Source: Pseudolabrys sp. (GTDB taxonomy: Bacteria; Pseudomonadota; Alphaproteobacteria; Rhizobiales; Xanthobacteraceae). From it: 6,944 bases of DNA. The DNA lies in contig JAHCKF010000187.1 of the NCBI GenBank assembly GCA_026125925.1, positions 1-6,944 on the forward strand, written 5' to 3'. The stretch's first letter is position 1, and each line of letters starts with the position of its first letter. A program made the translations under genes and the position numbers. Shown piece after piece: positions 1-5,405 of this stretch. Below the pieces are notes generated by a model. The model was given only the letters and a program-made list of their open reading frames with translations, did not search any database and was not told the origin of the DNA.

Positions 1-2
1 CG

Positions 3-1535
3 CACGTGGCCAGGCCGCAAGGTCCGGCCGCCCGTCCGAACATCGCGCGGCCGCAGGCGCCGACGCAGATGAACAGAGCCGCTCGGCGCGCGGCGCAACA
101 GCAGCAGCGCCAACAGCAGCTCCAGCAGCAGCGCCAAAACGCGGCGCGTCCGGATGCCGCTGCGAGGACGCAGGCCCTCACGCCCAATGCAAGGCCGCAG
201 CAGTCTCGGGCGCAGCAGCGCGCGGTGGCGCGTCAAGAGCGACTGGAGCGTCGGCGCGAACAGCGGGTCCTGCGCAATCTGCCGCCGCAGCAGCGGGCGG
301 CGCGCCGTCAGCAGTTCGAGCAGGCGCGGCAGCAGCGTGCGGCGCAGCGGCAGCAGCAGTTGCAACAGCAGGCGCGGCCGAACCGTCCCGCCAATGCCGC
401 CGCGGCGGTCGCGGCCGGCGCCAATCCGCAGCTGCGGCGTAATGGCCAGCCGCGCGTCACGCCGCAAGCGTCGCGCCAGGGTCGCTTTGCCGCCTACTGG
501 GCCAATCGCCAGGCGCAGGCCAATGTCGGCGCCCGGGCCGACCGTTTCCGCGCTCGCCACGAACGCATCGCCGCGCGCCGCGCCTGGCGACAGGGCCACC
601 GCGCCAACTTCGTCGCTTGGTACGGCCCGGTGTTCTGGCCCTACGCTTACTCGGACATCTTCGACTATACGTTCTGGCCGTCGGGCTATGACGAGGGCTA
701 CTGGTACTACGCCTATGACGACTTCTTCGATGGCGTCTATTACGGCGAATATGGTCCGCCGGAGGATTATGTCGGTTCGATCGAGTCAGCGCCGCGCCGC
801 GCGTCGCCTCCGACCTATACCGCAGTACAGAATCTGTGCCGCCAGCCGGGCAACGGCATCACGGCCTGGCCGATCGCCGAGATCGAGAGCAAGGTCGGCT
901 TGAATGCCGAGCAGAGGAAGCTGCTGGCCGATGTGCAGAACGCCGGCAAGCAGGCGGCCGACGTGTTCAAGCAGACCTGTCCGTCCGGCAATGCCTATCC
1001 GCTGACGCCGCCCGGCCGCCTCGCCTCGATGACGGCGCGGCTCGACGCCACGTTGCAGGCGGTCGAGACGGTGCGGCCGCCGCTGGAGACATTCTATGCC
1101 TCGCTCAACGACGAGCAGAAGGAACGCTTCAACGAAATCGGCCCCGGCAAGAACGTCGCCAACAATGCCGAGGCGCGCGAGGCGCTGCCGGCTGACGCCA
1201 GGAAGTGCGGCGAGAACAAGCCGGGCCTCACCAATCTGCCGATCGAACAGATCGAGGACTCGGTGAAGCCGACCGGGCAGCAGCAGGCGGCGCTCGACGC
1301 TTTGGGCGAAGCGACGGTGAAGGCCGTCGGCGTGCTGCAGGCCGCATGCCCGAGCGAAACGCCGCTGACGCCGCCAGGCCGTCTCGAGGCGATCGAGACC
1401 CGGCTGAAGGCCATGGTAAACGCCGCCAACACCGTGAAGCAGCCGCTCGGCGACTTCTATGCCTCGCTGTCGGCAGAGCAAAAGGCGCGCTTCAACCGCA
1501 TGGGCCGGGATCTGACGGTCGGCCAGGCGAATTAA
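3..1535 (+). CDS. Tandem Spy/CpxP-like (LTxxQ) domain protein, Gln/Arg-rich, 5' end outside window
   Basis: The frame is open to the left edge, so the GTG at 6 need not be the start, and no signal peptide is visible; a missing upstream leader is likely. Residue numbers count from that GTG (509 aa). Residues 1-200 are basic and rich in Gln, Arg and Ala. Residues 205-255 are strikingly aromatic and acidic, with 21 Phe/Tyr/Trp in 205-249. Two homologous domains follow, about 278-380 and 401-501. Each has a Cys pair 47 residues apart (C278/C325, C401/C448), the motif PLTPPGRL, and a late LTxxQ-type motif (LNDEQKERFN, LSAEQKARFN); an earlier LNAEQ is seen in the first. This resembles Spy/CpxP periplasmic chaperone-like proteins, which bind unfolded or metal-stressed proteins. 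Periplasmic location and disulfides are inference. A terminator follows directly. Family is fairly sure, exact role unknown. Confidence 0.8.
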   Translation, partial: HVARPQGPAARPNIARPQAPTQMNRAARRAAQQQQRQQQLQQQRQNAARPDAAARTQALTPNARPQQSRAQQRAVARQERLERRREQRVLRNLPPQQRAARRQQFEQARQQRAAQRQQQLQQQARPNRPANAAAAVAAGANPQLRRNGQPRVTPQASRQGRFAAYWANRQAQANVGARADRFRARHERIAARRAWRQGHRANFVAWYGPVFWPYAYSDIFDYTFWPSGYDEGYWYYAYDDFFDGVYYGEYGPPEDYVGSIESAPRRASPPTYTAVQNLCRQPGNGITAWPIAEIESKVGLNAEQRKLLADVQNAGKQAADVFKQTCPSGNAYPLTPPGRLASMTARLDATLQAVETVRPPLETFYASLNDEQKERFNEIGPGKNVANNAEAREALPADARKCGENKPGLTNLPIEQIEDSVKPTGQQQAALDALGEATVKAVGVLQAACPSETPLTPPGRLEAIETRLKAMVNAANTVKQPLGDFYASLSAEQKARFNRMGRDLTVGQAN

Positions 1536-1556
1536 GCGCGGTCGAATCCGAGAAAG

Positions 1557-1590
1557 CGGGCCCGGCCAGATGGACCGGGCCTGTTCTTTA
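1557..1590 (+). terminator. Rho-independent terminator after the Spy-like gene
   Basis: The stem GGCCCGG (1559-1565) pairs perfectly with CCGGGCC (1575-1581) across a 9-nt loop and is extended by one G-U and one C-G pair. It is followed by the T-rich run TTCTTTA. It begins 21 bases after the stop codon of the upstream gene. Confidence 0.8.
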
Positions 1591-1606
1591 TAAATTTATT
1601 AACCAT
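1588..1606 (+). promoter_or_regulatory. Possible CtrA-binding site
   Basis: TTAT, seven bases, then TTAACCAT fits the alphaproteobacterial CtrA consensus TTAA-N7-TTAAC with one mismatch in the left half. It lies about 45 bases upstream of the start of the small 80-aa gene, in the only AT-rich stretch of this area. It partly overlaps the T-rich tail of the terminator before it, so the AT content may have that cause instead. Confidence 0.35.
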
Positions 1607-1650
1607 GCCGGTTCCATCAATGGCGCTCCGATCACGCTCCGAGAGCCGCC

Positions 1651-1893
1651 ATGCCCGCTTCCGCGCCGAGCAGCCCCGCGCCGAACCTTGACCGCCGCAA
1701 CGAGCTCCTGGAACGCGTCGAGGGCGCGGTCGCCATTGCCGCGCGGCACGACACGTTTCGCGCCGCGGTCGATCATTCGCTCGAAGAGCTGCGTCAGGAA
1801 TGCGCGCGCACCATGGCGCTGATCCGCAACTTGCGGACCTCGCCGCTGTATGACCGGATATCGGTCAGCCCGCGCTACGAGGCAGGCTTGTAG
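1651..1893 (+). CDS. Hypothetical 80-aa protein
   Basis: This is a small soluble protein whose family I do not recognise. After a Pro/Ser/Ala-rich start (residues 1-12), residues 13-62 look like one or two amphipathic helices with alternating charged and hydrophobic residues (NELLERVEGAVAI, SLEELRQECART). The tail is polar and ends SPRYEAGL. There is no signal peptide, membrane segment or Cys pair; the single Cys is in RQECART. The ATG at 1651 is preceded by GAGAG (1641-1645), a modest ribosome-binding site at 5-base spacing. The gene has its own upstream region with a possible CtrA site and converges on the TetR-family gene, with only 6 bases between the two stop codons. Codon composition matches its GC-rich neighbours, which supports a real gene, but there is no functional clue. 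Confidence 0.6.
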   Translation: MPASAPSSPAPNLDRRNELLERVEGAVAIAARHDTFRAAVDHSLEELRQECARTMALIRNLRTSPLYDRISVSPRYEAGL

Positions 1894-1899
1894 CCGCCT

Positions 1900-2529
1900 T
1901 CAATTCCGGCCCTGAAAGATCGTCTGCACGTAATCGCGGTACAGCATGATCTGCCGCGGCAGGATCGTGACGTCGGCCAGCATGCGGCCCATCACCAATC
2001 CGCCTTCGACGAGGGTCGCCGCCATATCGGCAAGCGCCTCGCGGTCGATATCCCGGCGCGGCGGATAGGCCTCGGCAATCAGGTCGAAACGCTCACGGAA
2101 GCGATTGCGCCAAGCCAGCACGCCTTCGGCATTGAGCGCACGGATGTCACGGTTGAACAACTGATCCTGATAGGCGAAGGACGCCGCGAGGCAACCCGGA
2201 TGTGCTTCCGGCAGGTTGCCGAGCATTTCCGCGAACAGCTTCAGCCCCACGAGAAAGCCGTGCAGCGGATCGCCGTGCAGTTCGTCGCCGCGCCGGAATA
2301 GATCATCGAGCAACTGGCGATCGTGCTCGATATAGCGCTGCATCATGCCCTTGGCGAGCTCGCCCTTATCCTTGAAGTGATAAAAGAAGCCGCTCTTGGT
2401 AATACCGACCGCGGCGATGATTTCGTCGATCGAGGTGCCGGCGAATCCCTTCGCCAGCACCGCGGCCTCGGCCACGGCGAGAATCTGTTCGCGGGTGTCG
2501 TCACCCTTGCGGCGCGCCTTTTCAAGCAT
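1900..2529 (-). CDS. TetR/AcrR-family transcriptional regulator
   Basis: This 209-aa protein has the usual TetR-family length. Residues 12-60 form the N-terminal three-helix DNA-binding domain, with the signature GFAGTSIDEIIAAVGITKSG followed by FFYHFKDKGELAKG. The rest is an all-helical ligand-binding and dimerisation domain without an obvious ligand motif. Such proteins repress neighbouring genes until a small ligand is bound. The gene is divergent from the homocysteine methyltransferase-family gene, with a 201-bp shared region. A 19-bp palindrome ends 6 bases upstream of its ATG, so autorepression is likely and control of the methyltransferase possible (inference). No Shine-Dalgarno sequence is visible before the ATG. 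The start is supported by the typical short arm (MLEKARRKGDDTREQIL) before helix 1. The ligand is unknown. Confidence 0.93.
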   Translation of the reverse strand: MLEKARRKGDDTREQILAVAEAAVLAKGFAGTSIDEIIAAVGITKSGFFYHFKDKGELAKGMMQRYIEHDRQLLDDLFRRGDELHGDPLHGFLVGLKLFAEMLGNLPEAHPGCLAASFAYQDQLFNRDIRALNAEGVLAWRNRFRERFDLIAEAYPPRRDIDREALADMAATLVEGGLVMGRMLADVTILPRQIMLYRDYVQTIFQGRN

Positions 2530-2534
2530 GGGTT

Positions 2535-2553
2535 ACTGTACCAGAAGTGCAGT
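2535..2553. promoter_or_regulatory. Candidate TetR-family operator palindrome
   Basis: ACTGTAC, five bases, then GTGCAGT is an inverted repeat with 6 of 7 pairs matching. It sits 6 bases upstream of the regulator's ATG, the classic position for an autoregulatory operator. Read on the minus strand, one half contains TACAGT, a possible -10 element, so bound repressor would block the polymerase. Confidence 0.5.
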
Positions 2554-2557
2554 TGAC

Positions 2558-2571
2558 ATGCGCGCGTGCAT
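2558..2571. promoter_or_regulatory. Second short palindrome in the divergent region
   Basis: ATGCGCGCGTGCAT pairs with itself at 6 of 7 positions. It lies 4 bases from the candidate operator. It could be a second regulator site or simply a GC-rich coincidence. Confidence 0.2.
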
Positions 2572-2719
2572 TTCGCCACGGCCGGGGGCGGCAAAAAGCT
2601 CCTTATTATCAAGGCATTTCGGCAAACCAGCGGCCTGCACCACCGGTGGGCTGGATGGCCGCCGCAGATCGCTTTAGGTCCGCGCCTCAAGAACGCGACC
2701 TCACATCGCCCCCCAATCT

Positions 2720-2724
2720 GGAGA
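2720..2724 (+). promoter_or_regulatory. Ribosome-binding site deciding the methyltransferase start
   Basis: GGAGA lies 6 bases before the ATG at 2731. No comparable site precedes the upstream in-frame ATG at 2566, which supports the shorter 320-aa product. Confidence 0.75.
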
Positions 2725-2730
2725 CATCCC

Positions 2731-3693
2731 ATGGCTTTCGAGACGGCCAAATATCGCGACCGGCTGCCGCTGCGCTCCGGTCAGACATTCCTCACCGACA
2801 GCGGCATGGAGACGACATTCATCTATCACGACGGCGTCGATCTGCCGTGCTTCGCCTCGTTCACGCTGTTCAGAACGCCGGACGGCGTCGCCCGCGTGCG
2901 CGACTACTACGCGCGCCACGCCATGATCGCCAAGCGCGCCGGCATGGGCTTCGTGCTGGAAACGCCGACCTGGCGGGCCAACCGCGACTGGGCCAGCAAG
3001 CTCGGCTATTCCGCGGATGAATTGGCGCGAGCCAACCGCGAGGCTATTCGTCTCATGGCCGAACTGCGTGACGAATTCGAAACGCCGGCGCAGCCTTTCG
3101 TCATTTCCGGCAATATCGGCCCGCGCGGCGATGGCTACGACCCGAGCCGCAAGATGACCGCGCGCGAGGCGCAAGATTATCACAGCGAGCAGATCGCCGT
3201 GTTCGCCGGCACACCGGCCGACCTCGTCTCGGCCTTCACGATGAACTACATCGACGAGGCGATCGGCATCGCGCGCGCGGCACAGGCGCACGCCATGCCG
3301 GTGGTGATCTCGTTCACCGCCGAGACCGACGGCCGCCTGCCGACCGGCGAGACACTGAAGGAGGCGATCGCCGCGGTCGATGAGGCGACCGGGGGCTATC
3401 CGGTCTACTACATGATCAACTGCGCGCACCCGACGCATTTCCGCGATGCGGTGGCGACCGGCGAGCCATGGCTCGGACGCATCGGCGGCCTGCGCGGCAA
3501 TGCCTCGCGCCGCAGCCATGCCGAACTCGACACCGCGACCGAGCTCGACGCCGGCGATCCGGTAGAGTTCGGCGCGCTGCATGTCGAACTGCGTCACCTC
3601 CTGCCGAACGCCCGCGTGCTCGGCGGCTGCTGCGGCACCGACCACCGTCACGTCGAGCAGATCGTCTTCGCCTGCGAGGCGATCGCGGCGTAG
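2731..3693 (+). CDS. Homocysteine S-methyltransferase family protein
   Basis: This 320-aa protein is a stand-alone (beta/alpha)8-barrel methyltransferase of the S-methyl_trans/BHMT family. These enzymes move a methyl group from donors such as S-methylmethionine or betaine to homocysteine, giving methionine. The three zinc-binding cysteines are present: C231 in YYMINCAHP, and C300 and C301 in VLGGCCGTD. The N-terminal barrel motif LTDSGMETTF (residues 21-30) and GNIGPRGDGY (127-136) also fit. The ATG at 2731 is chosen because GGAGA lies 6 bases upstream; the open frame reaches back to 2566, but that part looks non-coding. An oddity is that the usual Glu of the ETxP/AEYF motif, near strand 5, is Phe (F169 in SAFTMNYIDEA), so the substrate may differ. 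It is transcribed away from the TetR-type gene, which may regulate it. No cobalamin or folate domain is present, so it is not MetH. Confidence 0.88.
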   Translation: MAFETAKYRDRLPLRSGQTFLTDSGMETTFIYHDGVDLPCFASFTLFRTPDGVARVRDYYARHAMIAKRAGMGFVLETPTWRANRDWASKLGYSADELARANREAIRLMAELRDEFETPAQPFVISGNIGPRGDGYDPSRKMTAREAQDYHSEQIAVFAGTPADLVSAFTMNYIDEAIGIARAAQAHAMPVVISFTAETDGRLPTGETLKEAIAAVDEATGGYPVYYMINCAHPTHFRDAVATGEPWLGRIGGLRGNASRRSHAELDTATELDAGDPVEFGALHVELRHLLPNARVLGGCCGTDHRHVEQIVFACEAIAA

Positions 3694-3703
3694 CCCACAG
3701 AAC

Positions 3704-3732
3704 AAAAGGGCGGCCCGCCGGGCCGTCCTTTT
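3704..3732 (+). terminator. Strong Rho-independent terminator after the methyltransferase gene
   Basis: AAAAGGGCGGCCC (3704-3716) pairs with GGGCCGTCCTTTT (3720-3732) across a 3-nt loop; one pair is G-U. The stem ends in a T run on the plus strand, and the A run makes it possibly active on the minus strand as well. It starts 10 bases after the stop codon. Confidence 0.9.
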
Positions 3733-3735
3733 CTC

Positions 3736-3830
3736 GTCATCACCGGGCTTGTCCCGGTGATCCCGCTTAGGAACGCACTGACTTTCCCCGCCTAAGCGGG
3801 ATGGCCGGGTCAAGCCCGGCATTACATGCC
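3736..3830. repeat. Inverted pair of REP-like palindromes (BIME-like)
   Basis: Three nested inverted repeats are visible. ATCACCGGG/CCCGGTGAT (3739-3747/3753-3761) is perfect with a 5-nt loop. CCCGCTTAGG/CCTAAGCGGG (3762-3771/3791-3800) is perfect with a 19-nt loop. GCCGGG/CCCGGC (3804-3809/3815-3820) is followed by the small palindrome GGCAT-TAC-ATGCC (3818-3830). The outer palindromes are inverted copies of each other (CCGGGCTTGTCCCGG and CCGGGTCAAGCCCGG), so the block folds as one large imperfect hairpin. CCGGGCTTGACCCGG-type repeats are abundant between genes in Bradyrhizobium-like genomes. The element abuts the displaced pckA-end repeat at 3831. Confidence 0.8.
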
Positions 3831-3862
3831 ACTCCGCCGCGATCTTCACGTCCGGCGCCGCG
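3831..3862. repeat. Direct repeat copy 1: displaced relic of the pckA 3' end
   Basis: This sequence matches 5408-5439 at 31 of 32 positions; the only difference is G here and T there at base 20. Read on the minus strand it encodes AAPDVKIAAE, against [10 protein letters not shown] at the true end of PEP carboxykinase, but the stop codon is replaced by TGG. It is therefore a non-functional fragment of the gene end. Confidence 0.85.
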
Positions 3863-3902
3863 TACGACGGCGGCGCGCGCCTCGCCAGAAGACAGCCAAG
3901 AG

Positions 3903-3931
3903 TTGAAACATAACAGCTCCTCTAGCACAAT
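3903..3931 (+). promoter_or_regulatory. Putative sigma-70 promoter of the DUF4041/GIY-YIG gene
   Basis: TTGAAA (3903-3908), a 17-base spacer and CACAAT (3926-3931) match the -35 and -10 consensus at 5 of 6 and 4 of 6 positions. The start codon is 19 bases further on. AGGGGA (3938-3943), 7 bases before the ATG at 3951, is the ribosome-binding site. Confidence 0.5.
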
Positions 3932-3950
3932 GGCTTGAGGGGAACTGCCA

Positions 3951-5354
3951 ATGGAAGAAAAGGGGACCTTACCCGAACGCGTACCGTGGTTCGGCGCTAG
4001 GCATTTTGCCAAAAAGATTCTCGCCACAGCACAATCGCTTCGCATAGATCGTGACGAGGCCCGCAAACAGTTGGATCGCATGGCAGCGCTGAGCCAACAG
4101 CTAACGAGCGAATATAAAAGACTCCAGGAACGATATGGCCGCGTCAATCAACTCGAAGCGTATTCCGTGGCTGAACTCGAGTCCTACAAAAGTGAGCTGC
4201 AGGCAAAGATCGATAACCAGAACAAACGGCTCTCCGCAGAGCGGACTGCATTAGAGACCGAGTTGCACGCCTTACAACTAGAGCTACGAAGAACGAAGGA
4301 AAAAATAGCCGAAACTAATGAAGCCGAACTACTCCAAGAGGTAGGGGTATATCAATACAAACACCCGTTAAGCGATGTCGTCGCATACTCCGCGGCCCTC
4401 AAGACCCTTGAGCAACGCATAAAAGCAATGACCCTCAAGGATGGTGGCGCAATCCTTTCCGCAGGAGACTGGACGGTTAACGGCTCAGCCAGAGAGGGCA
4501 AGGCCATGGTCCGAGAGTATTCTAAGTTGATGTTGCGGGCATTTAATGCTGAAGCAGAATCTCTCGTTCGGTGGCTGAAGCCGTACAAGATTGACGCCGC
4601 ATTAGATCGCCTCAAGAAATCAGCCGACACGATTGAACGGCTCGGGAGAACCATGAAGATTCGCGTGTCGGAAGAGTATTTTCGCCTGCGCGCCCACGAA
4701 CTCGAATTGACGGCTGACTTTCTCCAAAAACAAGCCGCCCAAAAGGAACAAGAGCGGATTGAGCGCGAGCGCCTCAGAGAAGAGCAGAAGGCTCAACGTG
4801 AGATAGAGGCAGAGCGTGCAAGATTGGCCAAAGAACGAGAGCATCATTTCAATGCCCTGCAAAAGCTAATTGCCAATGGAGATGAGCAGGGCGCCGCTCG
4901 CATGCAAGAGCAGCTTGCCGAAGTCGACCAAGCGATCTCTGCAGTGGATTACCGCGCCGCCAACATTCGGGCTGGATACGTCTATCTGATATCGAACGTC
5001 GGATCATTCGGCGACAGCATGGTTAAGCTTGGGCTGACTCGCCGGCTCAATCCGATGGACCGAATACGGGAGCTCAGCGACGCATCCGTGCCGTTCAATT
5101 TCGATGTTCACGCCCTTTTCTTCTCAAAGGACGCGGTGGCGATAGAAACTGCAATGCACCAGCGCCTGGCAAGCACTCGAGTTAATCTCGTTAACAAGCG
5201 ACGTGAGTTCTTCCGCGCCACGCCGACACAGGTCAAAGCTCACTTGAGCGAACTTGCTGGAGAACTGCTGGAGTTCCAAGAAGAACCGGAGGCGCTTGAA
5301 TATCGGCAAACGCTCCATCTTCGCACTGAAGTCTCAACACTTCCGGCAAAATAA
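3951..5354 (+). CDS. DUF4041 coiled-coil protein with C-terminal GIY-YIG (T5orf172) nuclease domain, SNIPE-like
   Basis: This 467-aa protein is a likely anti-phage nuclease. Residues 30-125 are a charged coiled coil. Residues ~126-300 match DUF4041, with GVYQYKHPLSD (132-142), WTVNGSAREGKAM (174-186) and LRAFNAEAESL (195-205), ending in a Glu/Arg/Lys helix with EEQKAQREIEAER (277-289). Residues ~341-425 are a T5orf172/GIY-YIG nuclease domain: GYVYLISN (342-349), VKLGLTRR (358-365), R371/R373, the putative metal-binding E399 in AIETAMHQRL, and NKRREFF (415-421). The catalytic residues appear intact. As I recall the literature, DUF4041 plus GIY-YIG defines SNIPE, a membrane-anchored E. coli nuclease that cuts phage DNA during injection. 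Here the N-terminus (MEEKGTLPERVPWFGARHF) shows no transmembrane helix. The ATG has a good ribosome-binding site (AGGGGA). The AT-richer composition suggests transfer. Domain assignment is firm; defence is inferred. Confidence 0.9.
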   Translation: MEEKGTLPERVPWFGARHFAKKILATAQSLRIDRDEARKQLDRMAALSQQLTSEYKRLQERYGRVNQLEAYSVAELESYKSELQAKIDNQNKRLSAERTALETELHALQLELRRTKEKIAETNEAELLQEVGVYQYKHPLSDVVAYSAALKTLEQRIKAMTLKDGGAILSAGDWTVNGSAREGKAMVREYSKLMLRAFNAEAESLVRWLKPYKIDAALDRLKKSADTIERLGRTMKIRVSEEYFRLRAHELELTADFLQKQAAQKEQERIERERLREEQKAQREIEAERARLAKEREHHFNALQKLIANGDEQGAARMQEQLAEVDQAISAVDYRAANIRAGYVYLISNVGSFGDSMVKLGLTRRLNPMDRIRELSDASVPFNFDVHALFFSKDAVAIETAMHQRLASTRVNLVNKRREFFRATPTQVKAHLSELAGELLEFQEEPEALEYRQTLHLRTEVSTLPAK

Positions 5355-5383
5355 AAAGGGCGGCCGCATAGGCCGCCCTCTTT
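5355..5383. terminator. Bidirectional terminator between the nuclease gene and pckA
   Basis: AGGGCGGCC (5357-5365) pairs perfectly with GGCCGCCCT (5371-5379) across the loop GCATA. On the plus strand it is followed by CTTTC, one base after the nuclease stop codon region. On the minus strand the stem is followed by TTTTTAT, an even better tail. It can therefore end both the nuclease transcript and the convergent pckA transcript. Confidence 0.88.
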
Positions 5384-5405
5384 CATTTTCTGTCCGTCGC
5401 TCGTC

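Noticed and set aside
786..1481. Long minus-strand open frame opposite the Spy-like gene
   Set aside because: It is antisense to a clearly conserved tandem domain. Its translation is Arg/Leu/Ala-rich with no domain, as expected for a GC-rich shadow frame.
2566..2730. In-frame N-terminal extension of the methyltransferase
   Set aside because: The extension has no family similarity and no ribosome-binding site, while GGAGA sits correctly before the ATG at 2731.
2701..3849. 382-codon minus-strand frame opposite the methyltransferase gene
   Set aside because: It runs through the terminator and the REP pair (giving the familiar spurious HRDKPGDD peptide) and has low-complexity His/Arg/Gly content. 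The plus strand carries the real enzyme.
3930..3938. Upstream ATG in frame with the nuclease gene
   Set aside because: It is stopped after two codons (ATG GCT TGA), so it cannot be the start. A regulatory role for such a tiny frame is not supported.
4620..4862. Minus-strand frame with hydrophobic Leu-rich stretch inside the nuclease gene
   Set aside because: It is the complement of the Glu/Lys-rich coiled-coil codons, which gives Leu/Phe/Ser runs. It is not a membrane protein gene.
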